A stretch of DNA of 64,000 nt from Desulfosporosinus orientis DSM 765. GTDB lineage: Bacteria > Bacillota > Desulfitobacteriia > Desulfitobacteriales > Desulfitobacteriaceae. Each line of letters begins with the position of its first letter. The stretch's first letter is position 1. Under the pieces are notes generated by a model. It ran no database searches. It was not told the origin of the DNA and was given only the letters and a program-made list of their open reading frames with translations. The stretch spans positions 2,344,001-2,408,000 of the forward strand of contig NC_016584.1 of the NCBI RefSeq assembly GCF_000235605.1, read 5' to 3'. The position numbers and the translations under genes were made by a program. Shown here piece by piece: positions 43,364 to 51,864 of this stretch.

Positions 43364-45391
43364 TTGGATAAATATATATCAAGCGGAGAGCAGGTGACGG
43401 GAATTCAATATTTTAAAAACAGGGATACGCTGCCGATCGTGATATTAGCGGCGCTTCTGATAACAATTGTCCTGATGCTGTTGGTCAGGCTACCGGGTAT
43501 GATTGACAGCGAAGATAAAAGCATTACTATTACGGGAGAAAATGGGATTTATGATTTGACCGGTATTGCGGAATTGGAAGAAAAGTCTGCTATTCTGCTT
43601 CCCGGTCCCCTGTATTATCCCAGCACGTTGATGACTCCGGAGACAGCCAAGACCGACCTTCCTGTCAGTACGGAACAATTTGACGCACTGCGTGCCGACT
43701 ATCTTTCTCAGCGGTTTGTGGTCCTGGTACCCGACAACAGTGATGTGTACACTTTGACCTTTAACCTATCTGGTCGTCATGCCATGCGCGTCTATGTAAA
43801 CGGCAAAATAGTTGGTCAGGCCGGCAATCCAAGTGCTACGAAGCAGGGTACCGAGGTTTGGGAGAACAACCTGACCTGTTATGCTTCGCCGAAAGACGGT
43901 GTAATGGATATCATTTTACAGTCGGCGCAGTATTATCACTACCGAATCGGTGCGCAGCTGGCCGCCTTAAGTATACAAAACACGGCGTTCGCCGCCGGTG
44001 GTGGATTGACCGTTGATATGATCGGCTTTTTTTTGATGGGTGCGTTTGTGTGTGCGGCGGTGCTGTTACTGTTTATTTATTTGCTTTTATCCCACACCAA
44101 AGCGACGTTGTTTTTTGCTTTGGCCTGCCTTTCCATGGCCTTGCGGGAGTGTATTCAAAGTCAAGCTTGGACGCATCTCTCTTTCCTCTCCGGAAATACA
44201 TCCTTTATGCTGGAATATATGAGCGTAGCACTCCTCACCATATTTTTGTCGCTTTATCTGGGGCAATATATTGAAAAACAGTTTTTGCACGCAGCTCAAT
44301 ATACGGCCATTGCAGGATCTTTGGCTTACGCAGTCTGTTTACTGGTTTGTGATTCTGTCTTTTATACAGCGATCCTTAAATACTATCAGGCACTGTTGGT
44401 TCTTTGCATCGTTCCGGGTATCGCCGGGCTGATTTGGACAATGCGAAATCCGAATCGAGAACAACGAGCGGCTATCTTTGGCATTGCGGTGTTTTTTCTG
44501 GCTGCTGTCAGCGATATCATGCTGTACAACAACCTGTTTGGATACCAGCATCCGAGAACGCCGATATCCGAAGCTGCGATGTTGGTTTTCGTCGTGGCGC
44601 AGACTGTCTCCCTGTTTCTCATGAACAACCGGGTACTGGCTGAAGCCAAAGATGCGGAGGAAAAGCTGGCGGCAGAAAAGGATTCACTGGAGACTCTTAA
44701 CCGGATGAAAACGGAGTTTCTGGGCAACGTTTCCCACGAGCTGAAAACGCCGCTTACCGTAATGTCCGGCTATGCGCAGACCACCGGGCAGCTGGCTGAG
44801 CGACCGGGCGAACTTGACGGTGGAGAGGTGACTCGCCGGATGAAGCTTATCTCCTCCGAGGCGGAACGATTGTCTCTGATGGTGGGGCAGGTGCTGGATG
44901 TAACGCGCATGGAAGAGGGGCGTATGGCGATGGAAAAACGGTCCTGTCACATCGACGAAATCATCCATACCGCTGTCGAGACCCACTACCCGATGCTCAA
45001 TAAAAACGCAAATCGGCTGGAAATACATATTGATCCAGGGCTTCCGGCGGTCAGCGCAGATCCCGCCCGGATTTCTCAGGTGATCGTCAACCTGATTTCC
45101 AATGCGGTACGGTTTACAGCAAACGGCTTGATTACGATTTCTGTGAAGCGCGAGAACAAGAATATCGTTGTGCACGTTGCCGATAACGGTACCGGCATTG
45201 CCCCGGAACGCTTTCCCTATCTCTTTCGGCGGTATTATCATAAAGAAAAAGCCGGCAGCGGTCAGAATACCGGCACCGGACTTGGTTTATATATCTGCAA
45301 GAAAATTGTGGAGCAGCATGGGGGCAGCATTTGGATTGAAAGCAAAGAATTAGCGGGAACCTCCGTGTTTTTCTCGCTACCTCTTCCTTAA
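43364..45391 (+). CDS. 7TM-DISM sensor histidine kinase
   Basis: 675 residues, TTG start. One N-terminal helix (about 24-42), an extracytoplasmic domain (about 45-200) with a jelly-roll-like segment TLTFNLSGRHAMRVYVNGKIVG, then seven membrane helices (about 215-420). A coiled coil leads to HisKA with the phospho-accepting His near 459 in NVSHELKTPLTVMSGY and a HATPase domain (NLISNAVRFT, VADNGTGI, GTGLGLYICKKI). It likely senses an outside ligand and phosphorylates the regulator encoded convergently at 45406-46092. No obvious ribosome-binding site, so the start is tentative. Confidence 0.9.
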   Translation: MDKYISSGEQVTGIQYFKNRDTLPIVILAALLITIVLMLLVRLPGMIDSEDKSITITGENGIYDLTGIAELEEKSAILLPGPLYYPSTLMTPETAKTDLPVSTEQFDALRADYLSQRFVVLVPDNSDVYTLTFNLSGRHAMRVYVNGKIVGQAGNPSATKQGTEVWENNLTCYASPKDGVMDIILQSAQYYHYRIGAQLAALSIQNTAFAAGGGLTVDMIGFFLMGAFVCAAVLLLFIYLLLSHTKATLFFALACLSMALRECIQSQAWTHLSFLSGNTSFMLEYMSVALLTIFLSLYLGQYIEKQFLHAAQYTAIAGSLAYAVCLLVCDSVFYTAILKYYQALLVLCIVPGIAGLIWTMRNPNREQRAAIFGIAVFFLAAVSDIMLYNNLFGYQHPRTPISEAAMLVFVVAQTVSLFLMNNRVLAEAKDAEEKLAAEKDSLETLNRMKTEFLGNVSHELKTPLTVMSGYAQTTGQLAERPGELDGGEVTRRMKLISSEAERLSLMVGQVLDVTRMEEGRMAMEKRSCHIDEIIHTAVETHYPMLNKNANRLEIHIDPGLPAVSADPARISQVIVNLISNAVRFTANGLITISVKRENKNIVVHVADNGTGIAPERFPYLFRRYYHKEKAGSGQNTGTGLGLYICKKIVEQHGGSIWIESKELAGTSVFFSLPLP

Positions 45392-45405
45392 AGACAGCAA
45401 AAGTC

Positions 45406-46092
45406 TCAATAACGCACCTTGCTGAAAATATATTCTCCTTTTCCGGAGTTTGCAAGCTCAAACCAGCCCGCACCGTCCGCACCCAGCTTTTTGCGCAGAT
45501 TAGCCACATGTACGGCAACGGTGTGGGCCGCACCGGGAGAGCTTCCGCCCCAGGCCCTGCGGTAGACTTCGTCATAGCTTAAGCGCCGCCCCGCAAATAT
45601 GACAAAACAGCCCAGTAGCTGCAGCTCCTTTTGTGTCAAAGGGATATGCTTGTTATCCAGTATCGCCTCTCCTTGCAGAAAGTCGATAGATAAAGGAGGA
45701 AGCTCCAGCTTGCCAGCGCTCATGAGGCCGGTTCTGCGAAGCTGCGCATTTACGCGTGCGGCAAGTACATTTAAATCATAGGGCTTGGTGACGTAATCGT
45801 CTCCGCCCTGTAAAAGACCTTTCACAACGCTCTCATTTTCATCCCTGCAGGTCAGGAAGATGATGGGAGCGTTGGTCTTTTTTCGCAGCTCGGCGCAGAA
45901 TTCAAAGCCGGAGCCGTCCGGCATCATAACGTCCAGAAGAATCAAATCAGGGCAGTGCTCGTCTAGATGGAAACGCGCTTGTGCAAGAGTATCCGCGCAA
46001 ATGACCGCATAACCCTTGCCCTCGAAGTATTCCTTGTTGATGGCCAGTACATCGGCCTCGTCTTCCATCATTAATAACGTCACCTTATTCAC
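45406..46092 (-). CDS. OmpR-family response regulator
   Basis: 228 residues, GTG start. The receiver domain has acidic residues EDE at 10-12, the phospho-acceptor Asp54 in LILLDVMMPDG, Thr in IFLTCRD and Lys in YVTKPYD. The C-terminal winged helix (LTQKELQLLGCF, AHTVAVHVANLRKKLG) binds DNA. It is convergent with the sensor kinase, 14 bases apart, an unusual arrangement for a cognate pair. The 195-base gap to the DUF2442 gene is the likely regulated promoter region. Confidence 0.92.
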   Translation of the reverse strand: MNKVTLLMMEDEADVLAINKEYFEGKGYAVICADTLAQARFHLDEHCPDLILLDVMMPDGSGFEFCAELRKKTNAPIIFLTCRDENESVVKGLLQGGDDYVTKPYDLNVLAARVNAQLRRTGLMSAGKLELPPLSIDFLQGEAILDNKHIPLTQKELQLLGCFVIFAGRRLSYDEVYRRAWGGSSPGAAHTVAVHVANLRKKLGADGAGWFELANSGKGEYIFSKVRY

Positions 46093-46287
46093 TTCGTTAC
46101 CCCCTATTTTCCGACTCAGTTTACCATATCTTTATGGAAAATAAAACGCCCCAAAAAAGTTTTGCGTTGATCAATCAAGTATTCTTGATAATCCGCACAG
46201 GGTTATTTTTTTTTGCTAGGATTAAAACAGATTAAAACGATATGTTGGGGTGTTGAAGTTTGTACAACGTGAAAGAGGTGTCAGCCT

Positions 46288-46539
46288 ATGCTGAGAATAA
46301 CAAGGGTGGATATTGTGGATGACTGGACTCTGGATATCGAGCTGAGCAACGGACATTTGATCCTGTTCGATACCAGAAGGCTATTGGAAACCGCTCCCGG
46401 TTATGGTATTTTGCGAAAAAACGAGGTGCTTACCCGCCCGAGAACTGATGGACAGAACATTTTCTGGCAGGACGGTCCCCGGCTTACTCTCGAAGAAATC
46501 ATGGCCCTGCTGAATAGACAGGGAGACAATGAAAGATGA
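46288..46539 (+). CDS. DUF2442 protein, 83 aa
   Basis: MLRITRVDIVDDWTLDIELS then NGHLILFDTRRLLE, matching the short DUF2442 fold, whose function is unknown. The ATG follows AAAGAGGTG. Its end overlaps the upstream part of the next gene region, so it is the first gene of a likely operon of envelope proteins controlled by the adjacent two-component system (inference). Confidence 0.75.
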   Translation: MLRITRVDIVDDWTLDIELSNGHLILFDTRRLLETAPGYGILRKNEVLTRPRTDGQNIFWQDGPRLTLEEIMALLNRQGDNER

Positions 46540-46555
46540 AAGTGGAGGAAATATT

Positions 46556-47134
46556 ATGGTAGAAATTAAAAAAACGCTGGTACTCATACTCGGTCTTTGT
46601 ATTCTATTATCTGGGTGTGCCGGCAACCAAAGCTCATCTCCTGATACACAGGAAAAAGGACCTGATACTCAGACAAAAACGGCAATGCTCTATACCAACA
46701 TGGAAACCGGTAGTGAATCAGCCAATTTTGAAACCCATTCGTTTGAATACTCCGGTGATCTGACGGTGGAAAAGCTGGCCCAAGGGCTTTCACAGCTAAC
46801 CGGACTTGATTTTTATATCACGGAAAAACCTTCCGCTCAGGAAAATGAGATTTACATCGACTGGGAAAAGAAGTCCACATTGATTGCAAATCTCGATGAC
46901 CGGGAACAGAAAGAGGAATTTCTCTTTTATGACGCCGATTCAATGCGCTGGTTTATGATGGATAGTTTGTGGCGTACGGTGATGGAAAACTTTGAAGTAG
47001 AAAATGTCTATTATACGATGGATGGCGGTGATGAACTGGTATTTGATGAGCTAAACCCAATCAATGAATTTCCGGGCGATGTCCCCTACATGGGCAGTGC
47101 CTTCTATTCTGCTCATGCTGACGTCAAAGAGTGA
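46556..47134 (+). CDS. Lipoprotein with GerMN-like domain
   Basis: 192 residues, lipobox LSGC (Cys about 20) after a clear signal. The mature domain GDLTVEKLAQGLSQLTGLDF...SMRWFMMDSLWRTVMENF resembles the GerMN/sporulation-type fold, an assignment of moderate confidence. It would be anchored on the outer face of the membrane. GGAGGAA lies before ATG 46556. Second gene of the run 46288-53079. Confidence 0.7.
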   Translation: MVEIKKTLVLILGLCILLSGCAGNQSSSPDTQEKGPDTQTKTAMLYTNMETGSESANFETHSFEYSGDLTVEKLAQGLSQLTGLDFYITEKPSAQENEIYIDWEKKSTLIANLDDREQKEEFLFYDADSMRWFMMDSLWRTVMENFEVENVYYTMDGGDELVFDELNPINEFPGDVPYMGSAFYSAHADVKE

Positions 47135-47201
47135 TGAGAAGATCAACGGGGATTAATGAAACATTAACATAGTAAACAAAACGAGGAGGTTTGATTTAGA
47201 A

Positions 47202-47918
47202 ATGAAAGGAAAAAGATTGTTAACATTATTTTTGCCCTTGGTGATGGTTGCGACGCTTGCTGTTCCGGCATACGCTGCGACGAGTTATGTTCCTTTAGCA
47301 GTTGAGCAGGATGGAGCAAGAAGTGGAAACACAAGTATTACATTTAATAAATCTTTTATTAAAAAAGGGAACTTTTACATGAGATTTAAGCTAATAAATC
47401 GATTAAGGGATAGGAACCTTCAGGTGAGTCTTTACAACGCCAGTGGTAAAAAAGTTATAAACTGGAACGATTATACCATGGTAGCGGACAAAACCTTATA
47501 TCGCGGTTACGGATATGATTACAACAAGCTTCCCGGCGGTTTTTATACCGTAAGGCTGAAAGCTGGTAATGATTCATGGTGTTTTAGGGTTGACAATACC
47601 CCGCCGCAGGGTATGTATCTTACTAAAGCCAAAATGTTTTATAAAGACGACGGCAGTACCTACAATAGGATCTATTTTAACTATAATCAGAGTAAAGGAA
47701 AGACTCCAAAGGCTGAGATCTATGATGCCAATGGTAAGCTAATAACCACAGCAACTTGGAAAAAACCTTTTAGCAAAGATAGTGGCAGCACCTATCTGAC
47801 TTGGAGCGGCTATCCCACTGGTGGGGGAATCCGATGTGAGTCGGGGGACTATATTGTTAAATATTGGATTGATGGCGGCAAGCCAAGGCAAACAAAAGTA
47901 CATCTGGTAATAGAATAG
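47202..47918 (+). CDS. Secreted protein of unknown function, 238 aa
   Basis: Signal peptide MKGKRLLTLFLPLVMVATLA with cleavage near AYA-AT (about residue 26). The mature protein is rich in Tyr, Asn and Lys and appears to contain two beta-sandwich repeats, each ending in a G-G/FYTVRLK or GDYIVKYWIDG strand like FlgD-type Ig domains (VSLYNASGKKVINW; AEIYDANGKLITTA). No enzymatic motif seen. AACGAGGAGG precedes the ATG by 15 bases. Confidence 0.65.
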   Translation: MKGKRLLTLFLPLVMVATLAVPAYAATSYVPLAVEQDGARSGNTSITFNKSFIKKGNFYMRFKLINRLRDRNLQVSLYNASGKKVINWNDYTMVADKTLYRGYGYDYNKLPGGFYTVRLKAGNDSWCFRVDNTPPQGMYLTKAKMFYKDDGSTYNRIYFNYNQSKGKTPKAEIYDANGKLITTATWKKPFSKDSGSTYLTWSGYPTGGGIRCESGDYIVKYWIDGGKPRQTKVHLVIE

Positions 47919-47930
47919 GGGGGATAGGCA

Positions 47931-49046
47931 ATGAAACACATGATTAAAAGTATGATTCTGGTTGTATTAGTGTTTGCATTAATACTCAGCGGCTGCAGTA
48001 AGGAGAAGGCAAGTAGCCAGGGGGAGGTAAACACACTTAGTAGCAGTGCATCGACAGCGGTCTGGGAGACCTTGTCCGGCAGCTTTGCCCGTAATGATAG
48101 CAGTCAATATAATAGCGCAACGCTTCAAATGAAGTATCTCTCCAACGACTGCGTGATGTTTGAATTCGACTTAATGGCAGGCAGTGAGTCGGAAGACTGG
48201 TCTGATAATTTGGTGCTGCCTTTTGTTCTGCTGGTCGATGAAGATACCGGAGTGGGTCACTATGAATCAGATCCTGATGCCGAAAACCCGCTGACCATAG
48301 ATCTTTACTTATCAGAGGATGGTAAACAGGTAACAGTTACGCATACAGGCGAGATTTCGATCTCCCCCGACGGCGTATATGATTACATCGACGATGGTCT
48401 GGAGGTATCTGAAAACTCCGCCATTGCAATTCTTGATCACCTGCCAGCGGCGGTGACCAGCTTAAACAGCAACAATGGCGCGTATACGATCCAGTATCCA
48501 ACCGAGCTTGTTGCTAACTGGTTCTACCCGGTTGAGGCGACTTTTGATGATAATGGTGTCGTGCTGGCTAAATTTCTAATTGCCAAGGATCTCAGCGCTG
48601 TATACCGTGCGGATGATGATATTGATCCGGTATTAATTTTTGGATCGGCTCAGCCCATGATGGATGCGGAGATATATCAATATGAAAATACGAGTGATGA
48701 ATTATCAAAAGATGAAGATACAAGTGCTGGATTATCTGAAGACAAAAACATGACGGATGAACAATCTGAAGACATTATTGAGGGCTCAGACGTACTGCTG
48801 CCGGTTGTTTCGGTGGAGATGACAGACGGCATATTCCTTCCAGTTGATGCAAAGAGCCAATTGGTTGCGGTTATGCCTTGGAAGCTAAACTACACACTTA
48901 TGGCCAAATCTTCCGATCCGTCAATAGTCACGGTGGATGAAAGCGGAGCAGTGACAGCTGTAGCTGTCGGGGAAGCAACAATATCCGGGACGATCTCCGT
49001 AGACGACGGGCAAAAAGATTTTTCAATTGATGTATTGGTAAAATAA
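47931..49046 (+). CDS. Lipoprotein with C-terminal Big_2 domain
   Basis: 371 residues, lipobox LSGC (Cys about 22). A long middle region of unknown fold, a Ser/Asp/Glu-rich linker (about 250-285) with short imperfect repeats (SDELSKDEDTSAGLSEDKNM) and a C-terminal bacterial Ig-like domain (SSDPSIVTVDESGAVTAVAV, GEATISGTIS). A cell-surface protein, perhaps adhesive or a binding subunit. GGGGGGAT precedes the ATG. A terminator follows. Confidence 0.8.
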   Translation: MKHMIKSMILVVLVFALILSGCSKEKASSQGEVNTLSSSASTAVWETLSGSFARNDSSQYNSATLQMKYLSNDCVMFEFDLMAGSESEDWSDNLVLPFVLLVDEDTGVGHYESDPDAENPLTIDLYLSEDGKQVTVTHTGEISISPDGVYDYIDDGLEVSENSAIAILDHLPAAVTSLNSNNGAYTIQYPTELVANWFYPVEATFDDNGVVLAKFLIAKDLSAVYRADDDIDPVLIFGSAQPMMDAEIYQYENTSDELSKDEDTSAGLSEDKNMTDEQSEDIIEGSDVLLPVVSVEMTDGIFLPVDAKSQLVAVMPWKLNYTLMAKSSDPSIVTVDESGAVTAVAVGEATISGTISVDDGQKDFSIDVLVK

Positions 49047-49079
49047 TGGAATAGATTTATCTCTTCTATATTTCAACAG

Positions 49080-49122
49080 AATGGAATGCTTCAGGCATTT
49101 TCTTAGGAGCATTCCATTTTAA
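49080..49122 (+). terminator. Intrinsic terminator
   Basis: AATGGAATGCT and AGCATTCCATT pair around a 17-base loop and are followed by TTAATAAG. Confidence 0.75.
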
Positions 49123-49156
49123 TAAGTTGAGATACAAAATAGGAAAGGTGTTTGTA

Positions 49157-49969
49157 ATGAAAAAATTACAAATTTTAATTTTAATTGTAACTGTATTTTT
49201 AAGTATGGCGATGTGCGGATGCAGCGGAACCTCAGAACCGTCACCAACAGCTGAAATTGAAAACTATCAATATAATAATTATCTTGATGAGAAAAACCAA
49301 CTGATATTTAGTTACACGAACATATTTGATTCAGCGGGGGAGCCTGATCAAACAGGTACGGTTACGTTTACCTCTTCAAAAGATAATGTGGTAATGATGT
49401 ATTCGGTCCTGAAAAATACCAATAAAGAAACCCCCGAAGAATTCTTGGATAACTTTTCACCGCTCAAGGGAGAAGTGTTAGAAGGTAATGCAGTAGTTGG
49501 TCTAAATGATGATACGTATCTTAAAACAGGAGAAGCTGCTATTCCATGCGCCTTTTACTGTGTTATCGATATTGATTTTATTGTATATGTTGAAATTGCC
49601 TGTGAGACAGATGATGAGGCCGAGATATGGTACAACCGGCTTCGTTCCAATGCGGTGTATCTGGAAAGTGCTGCGGGAACAAATACTTCCACGCTGGATG
49701 AGGATGAGGCGCTTAACCTTTTAAGTGATGAATTAAGCGGTATGCTGACAGAGGATACGGTAATTGTTTCTCTTGGTAAAGATACCGTAAACGGAGAGGA
49801 TTGCTGGATGTTTGCGACAGGCAAAAACACACCGGAAAAGTTTACGGCAGAGGAGCATTTTGCTGTAAAGGAAGATGGCTCGATCTATGTACTGGATATC
49901 TATAACAGCAATGAATATATACCGTACACACGGCTGTATTTTTCGGATCCGCCTGAAGATGAAGGATAA
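49157..49969 (+). CDS. Lipoprotein, 270 aa, paralogue of 50621-51226
   Basis: Signal MKKLQILILIVTVFLSMAMC with lipobox MCGC (second Cys about 22). After a Pro/Ser stretch it reads NYQYNNYLDEKNQLIFSYTN and IFDSAGEPDQTGTVTFTSS, which aligns with the protein at 50621-51226. The C-terminal 90 residues (LSDELSGMLTEDTVIVSLGK) are extra. Function unknown. AGGAAAGG precedes ATG 49157. Confidence 0.7.
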   Translation: MKKLQILILIVTVFLSMAMCGCSGTSEPSPTAEIENYQYNNYLDEKNQLIFSYTNIFDSAGEPDQTGTVTFTSSKDNVVMMYSVLKNTNKETPEEFLDNFSPLKGEVLEGNAVVGLNDDTYLKTGEAAIPCAFYCVIDIDFIVYVEIACETDDEAEIWYNRLRSNAVYLESAAGTNTSTLDEDEALNLLSDELSGMLTEDTVIVSLGKDTVNGEDCWMFATGKNTPEKFTAEEHFAVKEDGSIYVLDIYNSNEYIPYTRLYFSDPPEDEG

Positions 49970-49989
49970 TTTTAGGGGTTGATTTAATT

Positions 49990-50532
49990 ATGTTCATATT
50001 TTGGGCAATTAGCGGTTTAATCATTTTTACGGCCGGAATGATACTCCGGATAAAATACCGCAAAAAAGCAGGGACTATCCTGACAGGGATTGGTATCTTT
50101 ACTCTGGTTATTGCCGTTATGCTATTTATAGGTACCCTTTTGCTGGTTAATCGGGACGATACCGATGGACGGATTGAAGATCCTGCTGTTCCAAGTCAAG
50201 GGCAGGTAACTGGCGCTGATTGGCGGACCTGGCGAGGATACACCCAGGACTACGTGCTTAACGGTGATTTTGCCGTATGCTTTTCCGGACAAACCAGCGA
50301 TGATTTTTATGCTATGTACGATGCTTCCTCCGGAGCACGCATTGCGACGCTTTTGCTGGAGGAGTATACGGTAGCAGATACCGGCGGTTTTACGGTTGCG
50401 GATTATAACGGCGATGGGCTCGACGATATTGGTGTCCAGCTGCATGACGGACAGGTATTGATGTTTTGTTATGATCCTGAAGGCGGGTCCTGGCCCGAGG
50501 ATGTAACGGGCGGTTATCGGCGTTATAAGTAA
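49990..50532 (+). CDS. Membrane protein with FG-GAP/EF-hand-like loop, 180 aa
   Basis: Two N-terminal helices (residues 2-20 and 31-52), then an extracytoplasmic domain of about 120 residues. It contains DYNGDGLDDIGVQLHDGQVL, a calcium-binding type loop seen in FG-GAP repeats and dockerin-like domains. Overall family not recognised. It lies between two paralogous lipoprotein genes, 20 bases after the first. Confidence 0.6.
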   Translation: MFIFWAISGLIIFTAGMILRIKYRKKAGTILTGIGIFTLVIAVMLFIGTLLLVNRDDTDGRIEDPAVPSQGQVTGADWRTWRGYTQDYVLNGDFAVCFSGQTSDDFYAMYDASSGARIATLLLEEYTVADTGGFTVADYNGDGLDDIGVQLHDGQVLMFCYDPEGGSWPEDVTGGYRRYK

Positions 50533-50620
50533 TGGGATAACAACACGGAAGCAGAAGAACCTGGAGTGCAGGCTGAGCTGTACTAAGCCTTGGTATTTTA
50601 AAATAGGGAAGGTTTTTATA

Positions 50621-51226
50621 ATGAAAAAAATATTCCGTTTAATAATGCTTGTAGTTTTGAGTATGGTGATGTGCGGATGCAGTGGAACATCAGAACCAGA
50701 ACCGTCCTTGTCGGATGATGTAAACCAGTCGGAGAATAGTTCAACAGAACCATCATCGATATCTGAGTATGGAAATTATCCATATAATGCTTATGCCGAT
50801 GAGGAATATAAACTGGTAATGCGTTATCCGGACATCTTTGATTCAGAACAAAAATTGGATGAAAACGGAAAACTTACAGTTACATCGACGACAAATAGTG
50901 CGGCACTGAATTATTGGACCATAGAAAATGTCAATAATGAAAACGCTGATGATTTATTAGTTAACATGGCGCCGGTTAAGGGCGCGGCCTTAGGAGATAA
51001 AGAGGTAATCGGTATTAAAGAAGATACAAATCCGGAGACAGGCGCATCGGCTCCGAGCGCATTTTACTGGCTTGTAAGGCCAGACTATATTTTGACAGTA
51101 CAAATCAAATGCGTGGATGATGAAGAGGCAGAAAAATGGTACAGTGCGTTTAAAACAGACGCAATAGCCGTTGAGGAGGATGCTTGGTTCTTAATGAACG
51201 ACTCGGATGAGAATTCGGATGAATGA
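50621..51226 (+). CDS. Lipoprotein, 201 aa, paralogue of 49157-49969
   Basis: Signal MKKIFRLIMLVVLSMVMCGC with the same MCGCSGTSEP junction as its paralogue. The shared body is NYPYNAYADEEYKLVMRYPD, IFDSEQKLDENGKLTVTSTT. It ends in an acidic tail (DSDENSDE). The two probably arose by tandem duplication around the gene at 49990-50532. Function unknown. Confidence 0.7.
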   Translation: MKKIFRLIMLVVLSMVMCGCSGTSEPEPSLSDDVNQSENSSTEPSSISEYGNYPYNAYADEEYKLVMRYPDIFDSEQKLDENGKLTVTSTTNSAALNYWTIENVNNENADDLLVNMAPVKGAALGDKEVIGIKEDTNPETGASAPSAFYWLVRPDYILTVQIKCVDDEEAEKWYSAFKTDAIAVEEDAWFLMNDSDENSDE

Positions 51227-51316
51227 AACAAACGGATTTATCAATAAAAAGTCAATACAATAACTGGTGAACTACAAACGAATTCCGTGAAAATGTTTAT
51301 CAAAGGAGAAAAGAAT

Positions 51317-51847
51317 ATGTGGATATTGCTGATAATTCTGGCAGCATTGATCATCTGGTGGATAAGCGCTTACAACAGCTTTCGAAGGAAAGACAACAAG
51401 ATACAGGAATCTCTCAGCGGGGTCGAGGTGGCCCTGACCAAACGCTATGACATGCTGACCAAGCTGCTTGACACTGCAAAGGGCTTCATGGAGCACGAGA
51501 CTCAGCTGTTTAGTCAGGTTATACGGCTGCGTCAGGGTATGAGCGCCGGGGAGCTGGAGCAGGCCGGTGCGAAAGTGGACGAAATGGCTGCCCGCCTTAA
51601 AGTAGCCGTGGAAGCTTATCCTGAGCTTCGCTCCGTCGAGTCGGTTACTAAGCTGCAAAGCGGCATCGGGGATGCAGAGGACCAACTTCAGGCGGCAAGA
51701 CGGCTGTATAACAGCAACGTCAACGCCTTCAACACCTATCTGGATGTGTTTCCCTCAAGCCTTGTGGGCAGGACGATGAAGCTGGAAAAGCGTCAACTGT
51801 TTGCCGCGGAGGAAGATAAAAAACAGGACGTAAAAATAGAGTTTTGA
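51317..51847 (+). CDS. LemA family protein
   Basis: 176 residues, one N-terminal helix (MWILLIILAALIIWWISAYN) followed by a helical LemA domain: LVEVALTKRYDMLTKLLDTA, EAYPELRSVESVTKLQ, RRLYNSNVNAFNTYLDVFPS. These blocks are the family hallmark. LemA proteins are membrane-anchored with a helical bundle; the role is unclear. CAAAGGAGAAAAG precedes ATG 51317. Directly followed by a DUF3137 gene, a common pairing. Confidence 0.93.
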   Translation: MWILLIILAALIIWWISAYNSFRRKDNKIQESLSGVEVALTKRYDMLTKLLDTAKGFMEHETQLFSQVIRLRQGMSAGELEQAGAKVDEMAARLKVAVEAYPELRSVESVTKLQSGIGDAEDQLQAARRLYNSNVNAFNTYLDVFPSSLVGRTMKLEKRQLFAAEEDKKQDVKIEF

Positions 51848-51864
51848 CGGGGAGGCGACGGCGG

